In this document: in pieces, positions 7,289 through 15,997 of the stretch
Layout of the letters: each line of letters starts with the position of its first letter
How positions within the stretch are numbered: the stretch's first letter is position 1
NCBI GenBank assembly: GCA_017961575.1
Contig: JAGCXA010000033.1
Location: 1 to 59,122 of the forward strand
Source: Clostridia bacterium
GTDB taxonomy: Bacteria > Bacillota > Clostridia > Oscillospirales > CAG-272
DNA: 59,122 nucleotides
Direction: 5' to 3'
The notes under the pieces: model-generated
Told to the model about the DNA's origin: nothing
The model's input: the letters and a program-made list of their open reading frames with translations, nothing else
Databases searched by the model: none
Translations under genes and position numbers: made by a program

Positions 7289-8422
7289 GTGAAGCGGTAC
7301 CTGCCCTTTTTCCTTGCGCTTCTCCTGTTCGCCGTCCTTTCGCTCCCCGCGTCCGCCGCGGAACCTTCCCCGAACGGCGAAAACGAAACCGGGGCGGATC
7401 CCGACCCGTGGAGCGATTTCCTTGCGGGGCTTCCCGACGGCGTGCGCGACAGGTTGCCCGAATCCGGCGACGCCGGAACGCTCTCCGAACTCGTCGGGGT
7501 CAAGTCGCTCTTCGCGCTTCTCTACGAGGGCGTCTCCGACGGGTGGCGGTTCGTTCTGCCGGGTTTCCTCTCGCTTCTCTCTCTCGTCCTTCTCTCGGCG
7601 TGTTACGAACTCTTCGCCCGGGGCGGAACGGGCGGGCGCACCCCCGTTTCGGCGGCGCTCTCCGTCGTCGTCTCGCTCGCTGTTTTCCGGGTCGCGGAGG
7701 GAACGGTCAGCGGCGTCGTCGACGCCCTCTCCTCCCTTTCGCGCGTGATGACCGGTTTTTTGCCCGTGATGGTTTCGCTTTCGCTCTCGGGCGGCGGAGT
7801 CGCGTCCGCCGCCGCCGCGGGCACGGGAATCGCCGCGATCCTCTCGCTCGTCGCGCTCTTTTTCTGCCGCGTTCTGCCGACGGTTTCCGGCTGCTGTTTC
7901 GGGCTCTCGCTCGTCGGGACTCTGGGGGGCGACGATCTGAAACTCGACGGGATCTCGTCCAACCTGCGGGGCGTTTTCCTCTTCTCGGCGGGGATCCTCT
8001 CGACGATCCTCACGGGTTCGCTCGCTCTGCAAACCGGGCTGTCGGCTGCAAGCGACGGCGTCGCCCTGAAAACGGCGAAAACCGTCCTCTCCGGGATGAT
8101 CCCGATCGTCGGCGGAACCGTCTCCGGGACGCTCTCGACGGTGTCGGGCTCGCTCTCTCTCCTGCGCCGCTCGGTCGGGGTCGGAGCGGTCTACGCCCTG
8201 CTTCTGCTCGTTCTGCCGACCCTGATCCGGCTGCTTCTCTTCCGCTTCTCCTATTCGCTCTCGGCGGCGGTCGCGCGGATCTTCTCGCTCTCGTCCACCG
8301 AACGCCTGCTCGGCGAGTTCCGCGCCGTATCCGACCTTCTCCTCGCGTCGCTTTCGATGGGGGCGGCGGTCTTCTTCATCTCGGTCGGCGTCCTCGTCCG
8401 ATGCGCCCCCGCCGCCGGATGA
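7289..8422 (+). CDS. spoIIIAE: Stage III sporulation protein AE
   Basis: A polytopic membrane protein of about 377 residues with a signal-like N-terminus (YLPFFLALLLFAVLSLPASAAE). A short extracytoplasmic part follows, then at least seven hydrophobic segments. I use GTG at 7289, preceded by AAAGGAGG; the longer in-frame reading from 7238 overlaps spoIIIAD and has no binding site. SpoIIIAE is the large permease-like subunit of the feeding-tube apparatus. Its stop overlaps the start of spoIIIAF. Confidence 0.95.
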   Translation: MKRYLPFFLALLLFAVLSLPASAAEPSPNGENETGADPDPWSDFLAGLPDGVRDRLPESGDAGTLSELVGVKSLFALLYEGVSDGWRFVLPGFLSLLSLVLLSACYELFARGGTGGRTPVSAALSVVVSLAVFRVAEGTVSGVVDALSSLSRVMTGFLPVMVSLSLSGGGVASAAAAGTGIAAILSLVALFFCRVLPTVSGCCFGLSLVGTLGGDDLKLDGISSNLRGVFLFSAGILSTILTGSLALQTGLSAASDGVALKTAKTVLSGMIPIVGGTVSGTLSTVSGSLSLLRRSVGVGAVYALLLLVLPTLIRLLLFRFSYSLSAAVARIFSLSSTERLLGEFRAVSDLLLASLSMGAAVFFISVGVLVRCAPAAG

Positions 8423-8865
8423 AGATCCTGCCGTCCATCATACTCGTCGCGGCGGCGGCAAACGCGGGAACGGCGCTCGCCCCGCGCGGGAAAACCCGGC
8501 GCGCCGTCCTCTTCGCCGTTTCTCTTTCGACCCTGCTCGCGCTTCTGCTCCCGATCCTGTCGGCGCTCGGCGACCTTCCCGACGTCCCGGAACCGATTCT
8601 TTCGGGGGATACGATCGGCGCGGCGGGCGATCCGGCGCGCCGGGTCACGGAGGCGGCGGAGGACGCGCTCCTCCGCGAGATCAGCCGTCGGTTCGGGGTC
8701 GCGCCGACCGGCGTCGCGATCGCGCTTCCGACGGGCGGAAACGATCCGGGCTCCGTCCGGGTCACCCTCGCCGACGGCGACGCGGGACTTGCCGGCAAGA
8801 TCGGCGCGTGGCTTTCGGTCGAGTGCGCCGCCGGAACGAGAATCGAGGTGGAGAACAGCGAATGA
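8419..8865 (+). CDS. spoIIIAF: Stage III sporulation protein AF
   Basis: A 148-residue protein with two N-terminal membrane segments and an extracytoplasmic domain ending in VRVTLADG and CAAGTRIEVE. That domain has the ring-building-motif alpha/beta layout known for SpoIIIAF. ATG 8419 overlaps the spoIIIAE stop; ATG 8401 is an in-frame alternative adding six basic residues. Its stop overlaps spoIIIAG. Confidence 0.92.
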   Translation: MKILPSIILVAAAANAGTALAPRGKTRRAVLFAVSLSTLLALLLPILSALGDLPDVPEPILSGDTIGAAGDPARRVTEAAEDALLREISRRFGVAPTGVAIALPTGGNDPGSVRVTLADGDAGLAGKIGAWLSVECAAGTRIEVENSE

Positions 8866-9311
8866 AGGAAACCGAGGAAACCAACGCGCGCAAAGGAAAA
8901 AAGCGCGGCTTTGCCGAGCGGTTCGGCGGGATCCCGGTCCTCTTGCTCGCTCTGGCGGGGATCCTGCTTCTCCTCTTCGGCGGAGGGCTCACCGATCTTT
9001 TTGAAAAGCAAGGCGCCGCGAAGGAGGATCCCGCCGCCTACCGCCTTTCGCTCGAACGCGAACTCGCCTCGCTCTGCGCCGAGGTGAAGGGCGTGGGACG
9101 GGTCACCGTGATGATCACGCTGGCGGAAGGCGAACGAACGGCGTACAGCGGATCGAAGGTCGCGTCGGTCACGCCCCCCGCCGTACTCGGAGCGGCGATC
9201 GTCTGCGACGGCGGCGGGGACGCCGCGACGCGGGCGGAACTCGTCCGGCTCGTCTCGGCTCTTCTCGGGATCGGTTCCAACCGCGTCACCGTCTCGGAAC
9301 GCCGTCGGTAG
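8862..9311 (+). CDS. spoIIIAG: Stage III sporulation protein AG
   Basis: A bitopic protein with a basic cytoplasmic N-terminus, one membrane segment (VLLLALAGILLLLFGGG) and an intermembrane-space domain. The domain has EVKGVGRVTVMITLAEGE and AAIVCDGGGDAATRAELVRLVSALLGI. The latter is the ring-building motif that forms the SpoIIIAG ring. At 149 residues it is shorter than the Bacillus protein (229); much of the beta-cage insert appears reduced. It overlaps spoIIIAF by four bases. Confidence 0.95.
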   Translation: MKETEETNARKGKKRGFAERFGGIPVLLLALAGILLLLFGGGLTDLFEKQGAAKEDPAAYRLSLERELASLCAEVKGVGRVTVMITLAEGERTAYSGSKVASVTPPAVLGAAIVCDGGGDAATRAELVRLVSALLGIGSNRVTVSERRR

Positions 9312-9371
9312 CGCATACGGGGCGAAACCCCCGCATAGAATGAAACAAAAAACTCGATGGGAGGCATCATT

Positions 9372-9923
9372 ATGGCAAAACTCAGCGGTATCAAACGGTT
9401 CTTCGGCAAAGTCGGACGACGGAACTGGATCATTCTCTCGGCGGTCCTGCTCATCGGCGCGGCGGTCTATCTGAACTATCTGTGGTTTTACGACCCCGCC
9501 GACGCGATCGGATACGGCGACAACAACGCGGTCGACGCCGGAACGGAGGTAAACGGCGGCGCGAACGCCGGAGACGCCGACTACTTCACGGCGGCGCAGC
9601 TCTCCCGGAAACAGACGAGGGACGAGGCGATCGAAGTTCTGCAAACCGTGGCGCGGAACACGGAGGAGGACAGCGCCGAGCACGTCTCCGCCCTCTCCGG
9701 CATCTCCGACATCGCCGTCAATATGGAACGCGAGGCGAATATCGAGAGTCTCGTCGAGGCGAAGGGCTTTTCGCCCTGCGTGGCGGTCGTGAACGGCGAC
9801 CGTGCGAGCGTCGTCGTTTCTCACGACGCGGAACTCACCGGCGCCGACAACGCCCGGATCTGCACCATCGTCTACGAACAGACCGGGATCCTGCCGCAAA
9901 ACGTGACGATCATCCGAAAATAA
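9372..9923 (+). CDS. spoIIIAH: Stage III sporulation protein AH
   Basis: A bitopic protein; its extracytoplasmic YscJ/FliF-like domain pairs with forespore SpoIIQ across the septum. A membrane segment (NWIILSAVLLIGAAVYLNYL) follows a short basic N-terminus. The C-terminal domain carries CVAVVNGDRASVVVSHDAEL and ARICTIVYEQTGI. The start at 9372 has GGGAGG 7 bases upstream; the ATG at 9357 lies in that site. A small hairpin is in the 60-base gap after spoIIIAG. It completes the set AA-AH. Confidence 0.95.
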   Translation: MAKLSGIKRFFGKVGRRNWIILSAVLLIGAAVYLNYLWFYDPADAIGYGDNNAVDAGTEVNGGANAGDADYFTAAQLSRKQTRDEAIEVLQTVARNTEEDSAEHVSALSGISDIAVNMEREANIESLVEAKGFSPCVAVVNGDRASVVVSHDAELTGADNARICTIVYEQTGILPQNVTIIRK

Positions 9924-9946
9924 AGCGGTTTTTCACCCCCGAACGA

Positions 9947-9975
9947 TTGACAGACGGCTTCCCTTCTGCTATAAT
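9947..9975 (+). promoter_or_regulatory. asd: Consensus sigma-A promoter of asd
   Basis: TTGACA (9947-9952) and TATAAT (9970-9975) with a 17-base spacer are a perfect consensus pair. It suggests strong constitutive expression from about 9982, with a short 38-base leader. Confidence 0.92.
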
Positions 9976-10019
9976 ACGATATTGTATTTACTTCGTTATC
10001 CGCGATGGGAGGATTCGTT

Positions 10020-11105
10020 ATGCAGAAACTGAAAGCCGGTATCGTCGGCGCGACGGGAATGGTCGGACAGCGGTTCGTGACCCTGCTCCGCGAGCATCCC
10101 TATTTTGAGTTGACCGCGCTCGTCGCCAGCCCCCGTTCGGCGGGCAAAACCTACCGTGAAGCCGTCGGCGAACGCTGGAAGATGAAGACCCCGATGCCCG
10201 AGGACGTCGCCGAAATGACCGTCCTCTCGTCGGAGGATATCGAAACGATCGGCTCGCTCGTCGATTTCGTGTTCTGCGCGGTCGATATGAAGAAAGAGGA
10301 GATCAAGGCGCTCGAAGAGCGTTACGCCCGCGCCGAGATCCCCGTCGTCTCGAACAACTCGGCGAACCGCTGGACGCCCGACGTCCCGATGGTGATCCCC
10401 GAGATCAACGACGCGCACCTTTCCGTCATCGAAGCGCAGAGAAAGCGGCTCGGCACCAAGCGGGGATTTATCGCCGTCAAGCCGAACTGCTCGATCCAGA
10501 GTTACGTTCCCGCCCTGACCCCGCTTCTCCCCTACGGGATCAAGCGCGTCGTCGCCACCACCTATCAGGCGATCAGCGGCGCGGGCAAGACCTTCCGCGA
10601 ATGGCCCGAAATGATCGACAACGTGATCCCCTACATCGGCGGCGAGGAAGAGAAGAGCGAGCAGGAACCGCTCCGCGTCTGGGGCAGAGTCGAGGACGGC
10701 AAGATCGTCAAAGCCGACGCCCCCCTGATCACGACCCAATGCATCCGGGTCCCGGTCACCGACGGGCACACCGCCGCCGTCTTCGTCGACTTCGAGAAAA
10801 AGCCGTCAAAGGACGAGATCCTCGCGGCGTGGCGCGACTTCAAGGGCAAGCCGCAGACGCTCGGACTTCCCTCCGCCCCCGCGCAGTTCATCACCTACTT
10901 TGAGGAGGACAACCGCCCGCAGGCGGCGCTCGACCGCGACCTGTACGGCGGGATGGGCGTCTCGGTCGGACGGCTCCGCGAAGATACGCTCTTCGACTAC
11001 AAGTTCGTCGGGCTCTCGCACAACACCCTGCGCGGCGCCGCAGGCGGCGCGGTCCTGATCGCCGAACTGCTCTACCGTGAAGGTTTCTTAACTGCGAAAC
11101 AATGA
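10020..11105 (+). CDS. asd: Aspartate-semialdehyde dehydrogenase (archaeal/fungal-type)
   Basis: Reduces aspartyl phosphate to the semialdehyde, the branch point to lysine/diaminopimelate, threonine and methionine. The N-terminal GATGMVGQRFV is the NADP-binding turn, and KPNCSIQ carries the catalytic cysteine near residue 153. QAISGAGKTF follows. At 361 residues with PNCS rather than GNCT, it is of the type seen in archaea, fungi and some bacteria. The start at 10020 has GGGAGG 7 bases upstream; the ATG at 10005 lies upstream of that site. It is monocistronic. Confidence 0.95.
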   Translation: MQKLKAGIVGATGMVGQRFVTLLREHPYFELTALVASPRSAGKTYREAVGERWKMKTPMPEDVAEMTVLSSEDIETIGSLVDFVFCAVDMKKEEIKALEERYARAEIPVVSNNSANRWTPDVPMVIPEINDAHLSVIEAQRKRLGTKRGFIAVKPNCSIQSYVPALTPLLPYGIKRVVATTYQAISGAGKTFREWPEMIDNVIPYIGGEEEKSEQEPLRVWGRVEDGKIVKADAPLITTQCIRVPVTDGHTAAVFVDFEKKPSKDEILAAWRDFKGKPQTLGLPSAPAQFITYFEEDNRPQAALDRDLYGGMGVSVGRLREDTLFDYKFVGLSHNTLRGAAGGAVLIAELLYREGFLTAKQ

Positions 11106-11111
11106 CTTGAC

Positions 11112-11147
11112 CCCGGCAGGCGAAAAACCGCTTGCCGGGACTTTTTT
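11112..11147 (+). terminator. Intrinsic terminator of asd
   Basis: An 11-bp stem (11112-11122 with 11129-11139, one G-U pair) is followed by TTTTTT at 11142-11147. Confidence 0.9.
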
Positions 11148-11265
11148 GCGAAAATACGGTTTCTTTTGTATATATTCACGCAAAACGAGGGCGTATTCAA
11201 AAATTCTTTGTACTTTTTTACGAAACCCTCTTCCCTTTTCCCCGCTTTTATGGTATCATATAAGT

Positions 11266-11295
11266 GAACCGGGAAACCGGTTGTTCTCCCGGTTC
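11266..11295 (+). promoter_or_regulatory. hpf: Leader hairpin and probable promoter of hpf
   Basis: A 9-bp inverted repeat (GAACCGGGA 11266-11274, TCCCGGTTC 11287-11295) ends 26 bases before the hpf start. Just upstream, TGGTATCAT (11251-11259) is an extended -10 with only a poor -35. The hairpin would be at the very 5' end of the mRNA and may protect it or regulate it. Confidence 0.4.
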
Positions 11296-11320
11296 AAAAA
11301 TCGAAAGGATGGAACAAGGG

Positions 11321-11845
11321 ATGAAAATCGTTTGCAGCGGAAGACAAATGAGCGTACGCGACGATCTCCGGGAACTGGCGCAAAAGAAACTGTCGGCTCT
11401 GAACAAGTACTTTTCCGACGACGTGACGGCGAACGTGACCTTCAAGGTCCGTCGCGACACCGAGATCATCGAGGTCACGATCGGGATGGGGAATACGCTC
11501 TTCCGCTCCGAAGAGGGCGCGGACACGTTCCGCACCGCCCTCGATAAAGCCGTCGATACCCTCGAAAGACAGATCAGAAGGAACAAGACCCGGTTGCAGA
11601 AACGGATCCGCGAGGGGGCGTTCGCCGAACCGAGTTTCCCCGAGGGACCCGACTATGAGGAGGAACCCGAATTCGAGATCCGCACCAAGACCTATCCGAT
11701 CCGCCCGATGTCGGTCGAGGAAGCGATCCTGCAAATGAACCTGCTCGAACATCAGTTCTTCGTCTTCGTCGACGACGTGGATCAGGAAACGCGGGTCGTC
11801 TACCGAAGAAAGGACGGAGGATACGGACTGATTATCCCCGAATAA
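11321..11845 (+). CDS. hpf: Long-form ribosome hibernation promoting factor
   Basis: Binds the 30S decoding region and dimerises 70S ribosomes into 100S particles in stationary phase. The N-terminal HPF/RaiA domain spans residues 1-100 (VRDDLRELAQKKLSALNKYF, then VEVTIGMGN-like strands). The C-terminal dimerisation domain follows a linker (PIRPMSVEEAILQMNLLEHQFFVF...VVYRRKDGGYGLIIP). The ~174-residue length is the long form. An in-frame ATG at 11309 has no room for a binding site. Confidence 0.96.
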   Translation: MKIVCSGRQMSVRDDLRELAQKKLSALNKYFSDDVTANVTFKVRRDTEIIEVTIGMGNTLFRSEEGADTFRTALDKAVDTLERQIRRNKTRLQKRIREGAFAEPSFPEGPDYEEEPEFEIRTKTYPIRPMSVEEAILQMNLLEHQFFVFVDDVDQETRVVYRRKDGGYGLIIPE

Positions 11846-11861
11846 CCCCAAAACAAAGCAG

Positions 11862-11894
11862 CGCCGCCGCGGTCAGACCGCGGCGGCGTTTTTT
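11862..11894 (+). terminator. Intrinsic terminator of hpf
   Basis: A perfect 13-bp GC-rich stem (11862-11874 with 11876-11888) is followed by six T. The 1-base loop implies the top pairs open. It is also the first strong stop for antisense read-through from asnS. Confidence 0.9.
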
Positions 11895-11944
11895 GCGAAG
11901 CGGGACTGTGACCGGGCGTTTTTCGAGTGAACCGGTCATAGTAT

Positions 11945-12092
11945 CCGCGCGCCGGTTTTCCGGCGCGCGGCACTTCACTTTTGCCGAAGGCAAAAACATC
12001 ACGATCGCCGGCGCTCCGTTTCGGAGTACCGGCGATCACTTCACTTTGCGCTCCTGCGCAAAACTTCACTTCGTTCGCGCCCGCGCGGACGA
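11945..12092. repeat. Hairpin array A (ACTTCACT-type spacers)
   Basis: Five short palindromes follow one another between convergent hpf and asnS. They are CCGCGCGCCGG-tttt (11945-11970), TTTGCC-gaa (11980-11994), a 13-bp interrupted stem (12004-12036), TTGCGC-tcct (12046-12061) and an imperfect one at 12070-12092. The gaps are 9-base words: CACTTCACT, AACATCACG, CACTTCACT and AACTTCACT. Stem sequences are unrelated to each other while the spacers are conserved. No T-runs follow the stems, so these are not simple terminators. Confidence 0.75.
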
Positions 12093-13493
<1,401 letters not shown>

Positions 13494-13532
13494 ACTTCCG
13501 TTCCTTTCGGACTTTTCCCTGATTTACAGGTT

Positions 13533-13561
13533 ATTATAGCACACCCGCGACGGGATTTCCA
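13533..13561 (-). promoter_or_regulatory. asnS: Probable sigma-A promoter of asnS
   Basis: On the minus strand TATAAT (13533-13538) has a moderate TGGAAA 17 bases upstream (13556-13561). The leader is about 30 bases, so no T-box fits. Confidence 0.55.
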
Positions 13562-13623
13562 CCCCCCGACACCCCTTTTTTTACTTTTTCTCTCCTTATT
13601 TTCAACTTTTTCCAAAAAATCAC

Positions 13624-13652
13624 TTGACGGGTGACAAATAATATGCTATAAT
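13624..13652 (+). promoter_or_regulatory. Sigma-A promoter of the 107-aa protein gene
   Basis: TTGACG (13624-13629) and TATAAT (13647-13652) are spaced 17 bases apart, 40 bases before the start codon. Confidence 0.85.
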
Positions 13653-13692
13653 AGTCACGCAACAGGTTACTTTTAGGAGGAAAAACCGCAAA

Positions 13693-14016
13693 ATGAACGA
13701 ATCGCAAAGAAGGATCCCTCCGGGGATCGAACATCTGATCTCGGCGATCTGCGAGGACTATCCCAGGAGGAAGCACGAGATCGAGTGCGGCGAGCGCGAC
13801 CCCGCGACCCTCGCCGAATACCGTCGGCTGAACGACCTGGTCGACGACGCGCTGGAAGAGAGCTGCGAGCCGGCGATCCGCGAGGAAATGCGCCGTGATC
13901 TCGCGCTCCGTCGCGGGGCGCACTACACCCAGATCTGGCAGTTCGCGGAGGGGTCGTACAAGATCCGGAAGCGGATGTGCAAACTCGCCATCGCGCGCCG
14001 GCTCCGCCTGCTCTGA
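13693..14016 (+). CDS. Hypothetical cytosolic helical protein (107 aa)
   Basis: I do not recognise the family. It is charged and almost all helical in appearance, with no membrane segment and two cysteines in the N-terminal half (SAICEDYP, HEIECGERD). It starts 5 bases after AGGAGGAAAAACC and is driven by a near-consensus promoter, so it is a real gene. It is alone; the next gene is convergent and starts its stop one base away. The C-terminus is basic (KIRKRMCKLAIARRLRLL), which could contact nucleic acid. Confidence 0.7.
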   Translation: MNESQRRIPPGIEHLISAICEDYPRRKHEIECGERDPATLAEYRRLNDLVDDALEESCEPAIREEMRRDLALRRGAHYTQIWQFAEGSYKIRKRMCKLAIARRLRLL

Positions 14017-14017
14017 G

Positions 14018-14491
14018 TCAGGTCGCGGGGATCACGCCGCGAACGAAGCCGAAGGGATCGGCGGACGAGACGTCGGCGGCGACGATCCGACCCCGGTAGA
14101 CGATCAGGTTGGCGTAGACCGTTCCCGTGTAGTCGGGGTAGTTCGTAACCTCGTAGGTATAGCGGGTCACCTTCTTCTTCCGATAGCGCGAGAGGTCGAG
14201 CCCCTGCGTTTTCTGGATCTCGTTATAGCCCTGCATCACCCGGTCGAAATTCTCGGGCAGGGTGAAGGTCGCCTCGTCGACGACCTCGCGTTTCACGCTC
14301 CACCCCTGTTTTTCGAGGAAGTCGATCCGTCCGGCGTCGGTGTCCGCCCCGGTAAAGGAGACCGCCGTTCCCGACGCCGCGGCGACGAGGCGACCGTCCG
14401 ATAAGATCAGCGTGCCGAAAAGAAGGACGGCGCAGAGCACCGCCACCCCGACGAACCGAAGGGTAGACGCGCGAACCGAACAGATGAACAT
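14018..14491 (-). CDS. DUF4830-domain membrane-anchored protein
   Basis: One N-terminal membrane segment (FVGVAVLCAVLLFGTLILSDG) tethers an extracytoplasmic domain. The domain carries FLEKQGWSVKREVVDEATFTLPE, YNEIQKTQGLDLSRY, VTRYTYEVTNYPDY and NLIVYRGRIVAADV in order. This is the DUF4830 pattern found in clostridia; its function is unknown. I start at ATG 14491, which has AGGGGGTG 6 bases upstream; the in-frame GTG at 14500 lies inside that site. Confidence 0.82.
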   Translation of the reverse strand: MFICSVRASTLRFVGVAVLCAVLLFGTLILSDGRLVAAASGTAVSFTGADTDAGRIDFLEKQGWSVKREVVDEATFTLPENFDRVMQGYNEIQKTQGLDLSRYRKKKVTRYTYEVTNYPDYTGTVYANLIVYRGRIVAADVSSADPFGFVRGVIPAT

Positions 14492-14584
14492 GGAAAACAC
14501 CCCCTGTCAAGATGGTACAATCTATGACAGGGGGCGCCGGATTATGCCCGATCCGAGGGGCGCGCCGTCAACCGGCAGGTATGT

Positions 14585-14680
14585 TCAGCGGTTGTTGCAG
14601 CAGCAGCAGATGACCACGGCGGCGAGGATCCAGATCCAGGCGTTATCGTCGTCGAGGATGCGGCAAAGACAGTTGCCCAT
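14585..14680 (-). CDS. 31-residue Cys-rich membrane micropeptide
   Basis: Begins MGNCLCRILDDDN, then a hydrophobic span WIWILAAVVI, then four consecutive cysteines and CNNR-like end residues. A purine-rich AAGGAAGGG site lies 8-14 bases upstream. It resembles the tiny CCC-ending or YjcZ-like peptides of spore formers, but I cannot assign a family. It lies alone between hprK and the DUF4830 gene, same strand. The stop is TGA at 14585-14587. Confidence 0.65.
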   Translation of the reverse strand: MGNCLCRILDDDNAWIWILAAVVICCCCNNR

Positions 14681-14760
14681 TTACGTTCGTCCCTTCCTTT
14701 TCTTTTTGCGGGGATTCTCCCTGCATTAACAGAATATGCGAAGGGACGGGAGCGGGTGAC

Positions 14761-15708
14761 TCAGTTGCCGATCCCCATCTGCTCCATCAGCCGCTTGTTG
14801 AACTCCTCGGCGGTATTGTAACCGAGTTTCTTCTGACGGTTGTTCATCGCGGCGATCTCGATGATGATGGCGAGGTTGCGCCCGGGATGGACCGGGATCA
14901 CGATGGAGGGGACGCGGATGCCGAGGATGTCGGTATATTGGTCTTCCAGTCCGAGCCGGTCGTACATCTTGCCCTGCTCCCAGGGTTCGAGGTTGATGAT
15001 GAGGTCGATCTTCTCGGTCTCCTTGACCGCGCCCATACCGAAGAGGCGGCAGACGTCGACGATCCCGATCCCGCGCAGCTCGATGTAGTGGCGGATGATC
15101 TCGGGCGAACGCCCGACCAGCGCCTTGGCGGATACGCGGCGGATGTCGACGGCGTCGTCGGCGATCAGCCGATGCCCGCGCTTCACGAGTTCGATCGCCG
15201 TCTCGGATTTACCGATCCCGCTGTCCCCGAGAAGCAGGATCCCTTCGCCGTAGACCTCGACCAGCACGCCGTGCCGGGTCAGCCGCGGAGCGAGTTCGGT
15301 CGAGAGCAGAGCGATCAGCGCCGCCATCAGAGGAGAGGTCAGATCGGAGCTTCGGAGAATCGGAACGCTGTACTTTTCGGCGAACCGACGGGCGTCCTCC
15401 CCGATCGAGAGCGACGAGGTGTAGATCACGCCGACGGGACGCGAGGCGTAGAACGCTTCCAGCCGTTTGGCGCGCTCCTCCGGAGAGAGGGTCGCCAGAT
15501 ACAGATGCTCCACCTTCCCGATGATCTGCAACCGCGACGCCTCGTAGTGGTCGTAAAACCCGGCGAATTGAAGTCCCGGACGGTTGATGCCCGCGTTCGA
15601 GATCATAATGTTCTCGGGCAGATCGGGCAGATAGACCGTCTCAAACGCGCGGTCGTTGATGATCTTCGAGAGCGGGACCGAGTAGGTCGTCTCTTCCTTT
15701 TTTGCCAT
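14761..15708 (-). CDS. hprK: HPr kinase/phosphorylase
   Basis: Phosphorylates and dephosphorylates Ser46 of HPr and so controls carbon catabolite repression in Bacillota. The N-terminal domain is followed by the Walker A GDSGIGKS at residues 161-168, with LIADDAVD at about 181-188 and the HPrK signature IELRGIGIVDV. The length of 315 residues is typical. It has its own promoter. HPr itself (ptsH) is not in the window. Confidence 0.97.
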   Translation of the reverse strand: MAKKEETTYSVPLSKIINDRAFETVYLPDLPENIMISNAGINRPGLQFAGFYDHYEASRLQIIGKVEHLYLATLSPEERAKRLEAFYASRPVGVIYTSSLSIGEDARRFAEKYSVPILRSSDLTSPLMAALIALLSTELAPRLTRHGVLVEVYGEGILLLGDSGIGKSETAIELVKRGHRLIADDAVDIRRVSAKALVGRSPEIIRHYIELRGIGIVDVCRLFGMGAVKETEKIDLIINLEPWEQGKMYDRLGLEDQYTDILGIRVPSIVIPVHPGRNLAIIIEIAAMNNRQKKLGYNTAEEFNKRLMEQMGIGN

Positions 15709-15752
15709 AGCACTCTTCCCTTTCTTTTTCCGGGATGGTCTTTTCCTTTTCT

Positions 15753-15781
15753 ATTGTAGCACAGACGGGATGGGATTGCAA
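15753..15781 (-). promoter_or_regulatory. hprK: Sigma-A promoter of hprK
   Basis: TTGCAA (15776-15781) and TACAAT (15753-15758) on the minus strand with a 17-base spacer, 45 bases before the start codon. Hairpin array B ends about 30 bases upstream of the -35. Confidence 0.75.
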
Positions 15782-15810
15782 GGGATTTTTCAGAGCGGAA
15801 AAACAACCGT

Positions 15811-15980
15811 AAGTTATGATTTTGCCTGCGGCAAAAGTGATGAGTTCGGCTGCCGCCGAACGTTATGATATGATCGCCGGTTACTTTCAACGTGCCGTCG
15901 GGCACTCATCACGTCGCGCAGCGACTCATAACTCTTAACTCGCCGCAGGCGATCATAACGGATCCGGCGGCGCCGGATCC
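15811..15980. repeat. Hairpin array B (TCATAACT-type spacers)
   Basis: Six palindromes: TTTTGCC-tgc (15820-15836), GTTCGGC-tgcc (15844-15861), GTGCC-gtcg (15892-15905), GTCGC-gca (15913-15925), CGCC-gca (15941-15951) and GGATCCGGC-ggc (15960-15980). Spacers in the left half read GTTATGA and in the right half TCATAAC, its complement. The whole array is therefore itself an inverted repeat around 15862-15891. It is homologous to array C at 19022. Confidence 0.78.
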
Positions 15981-15997
15981 GTCCCGCCGTTCTTCGT

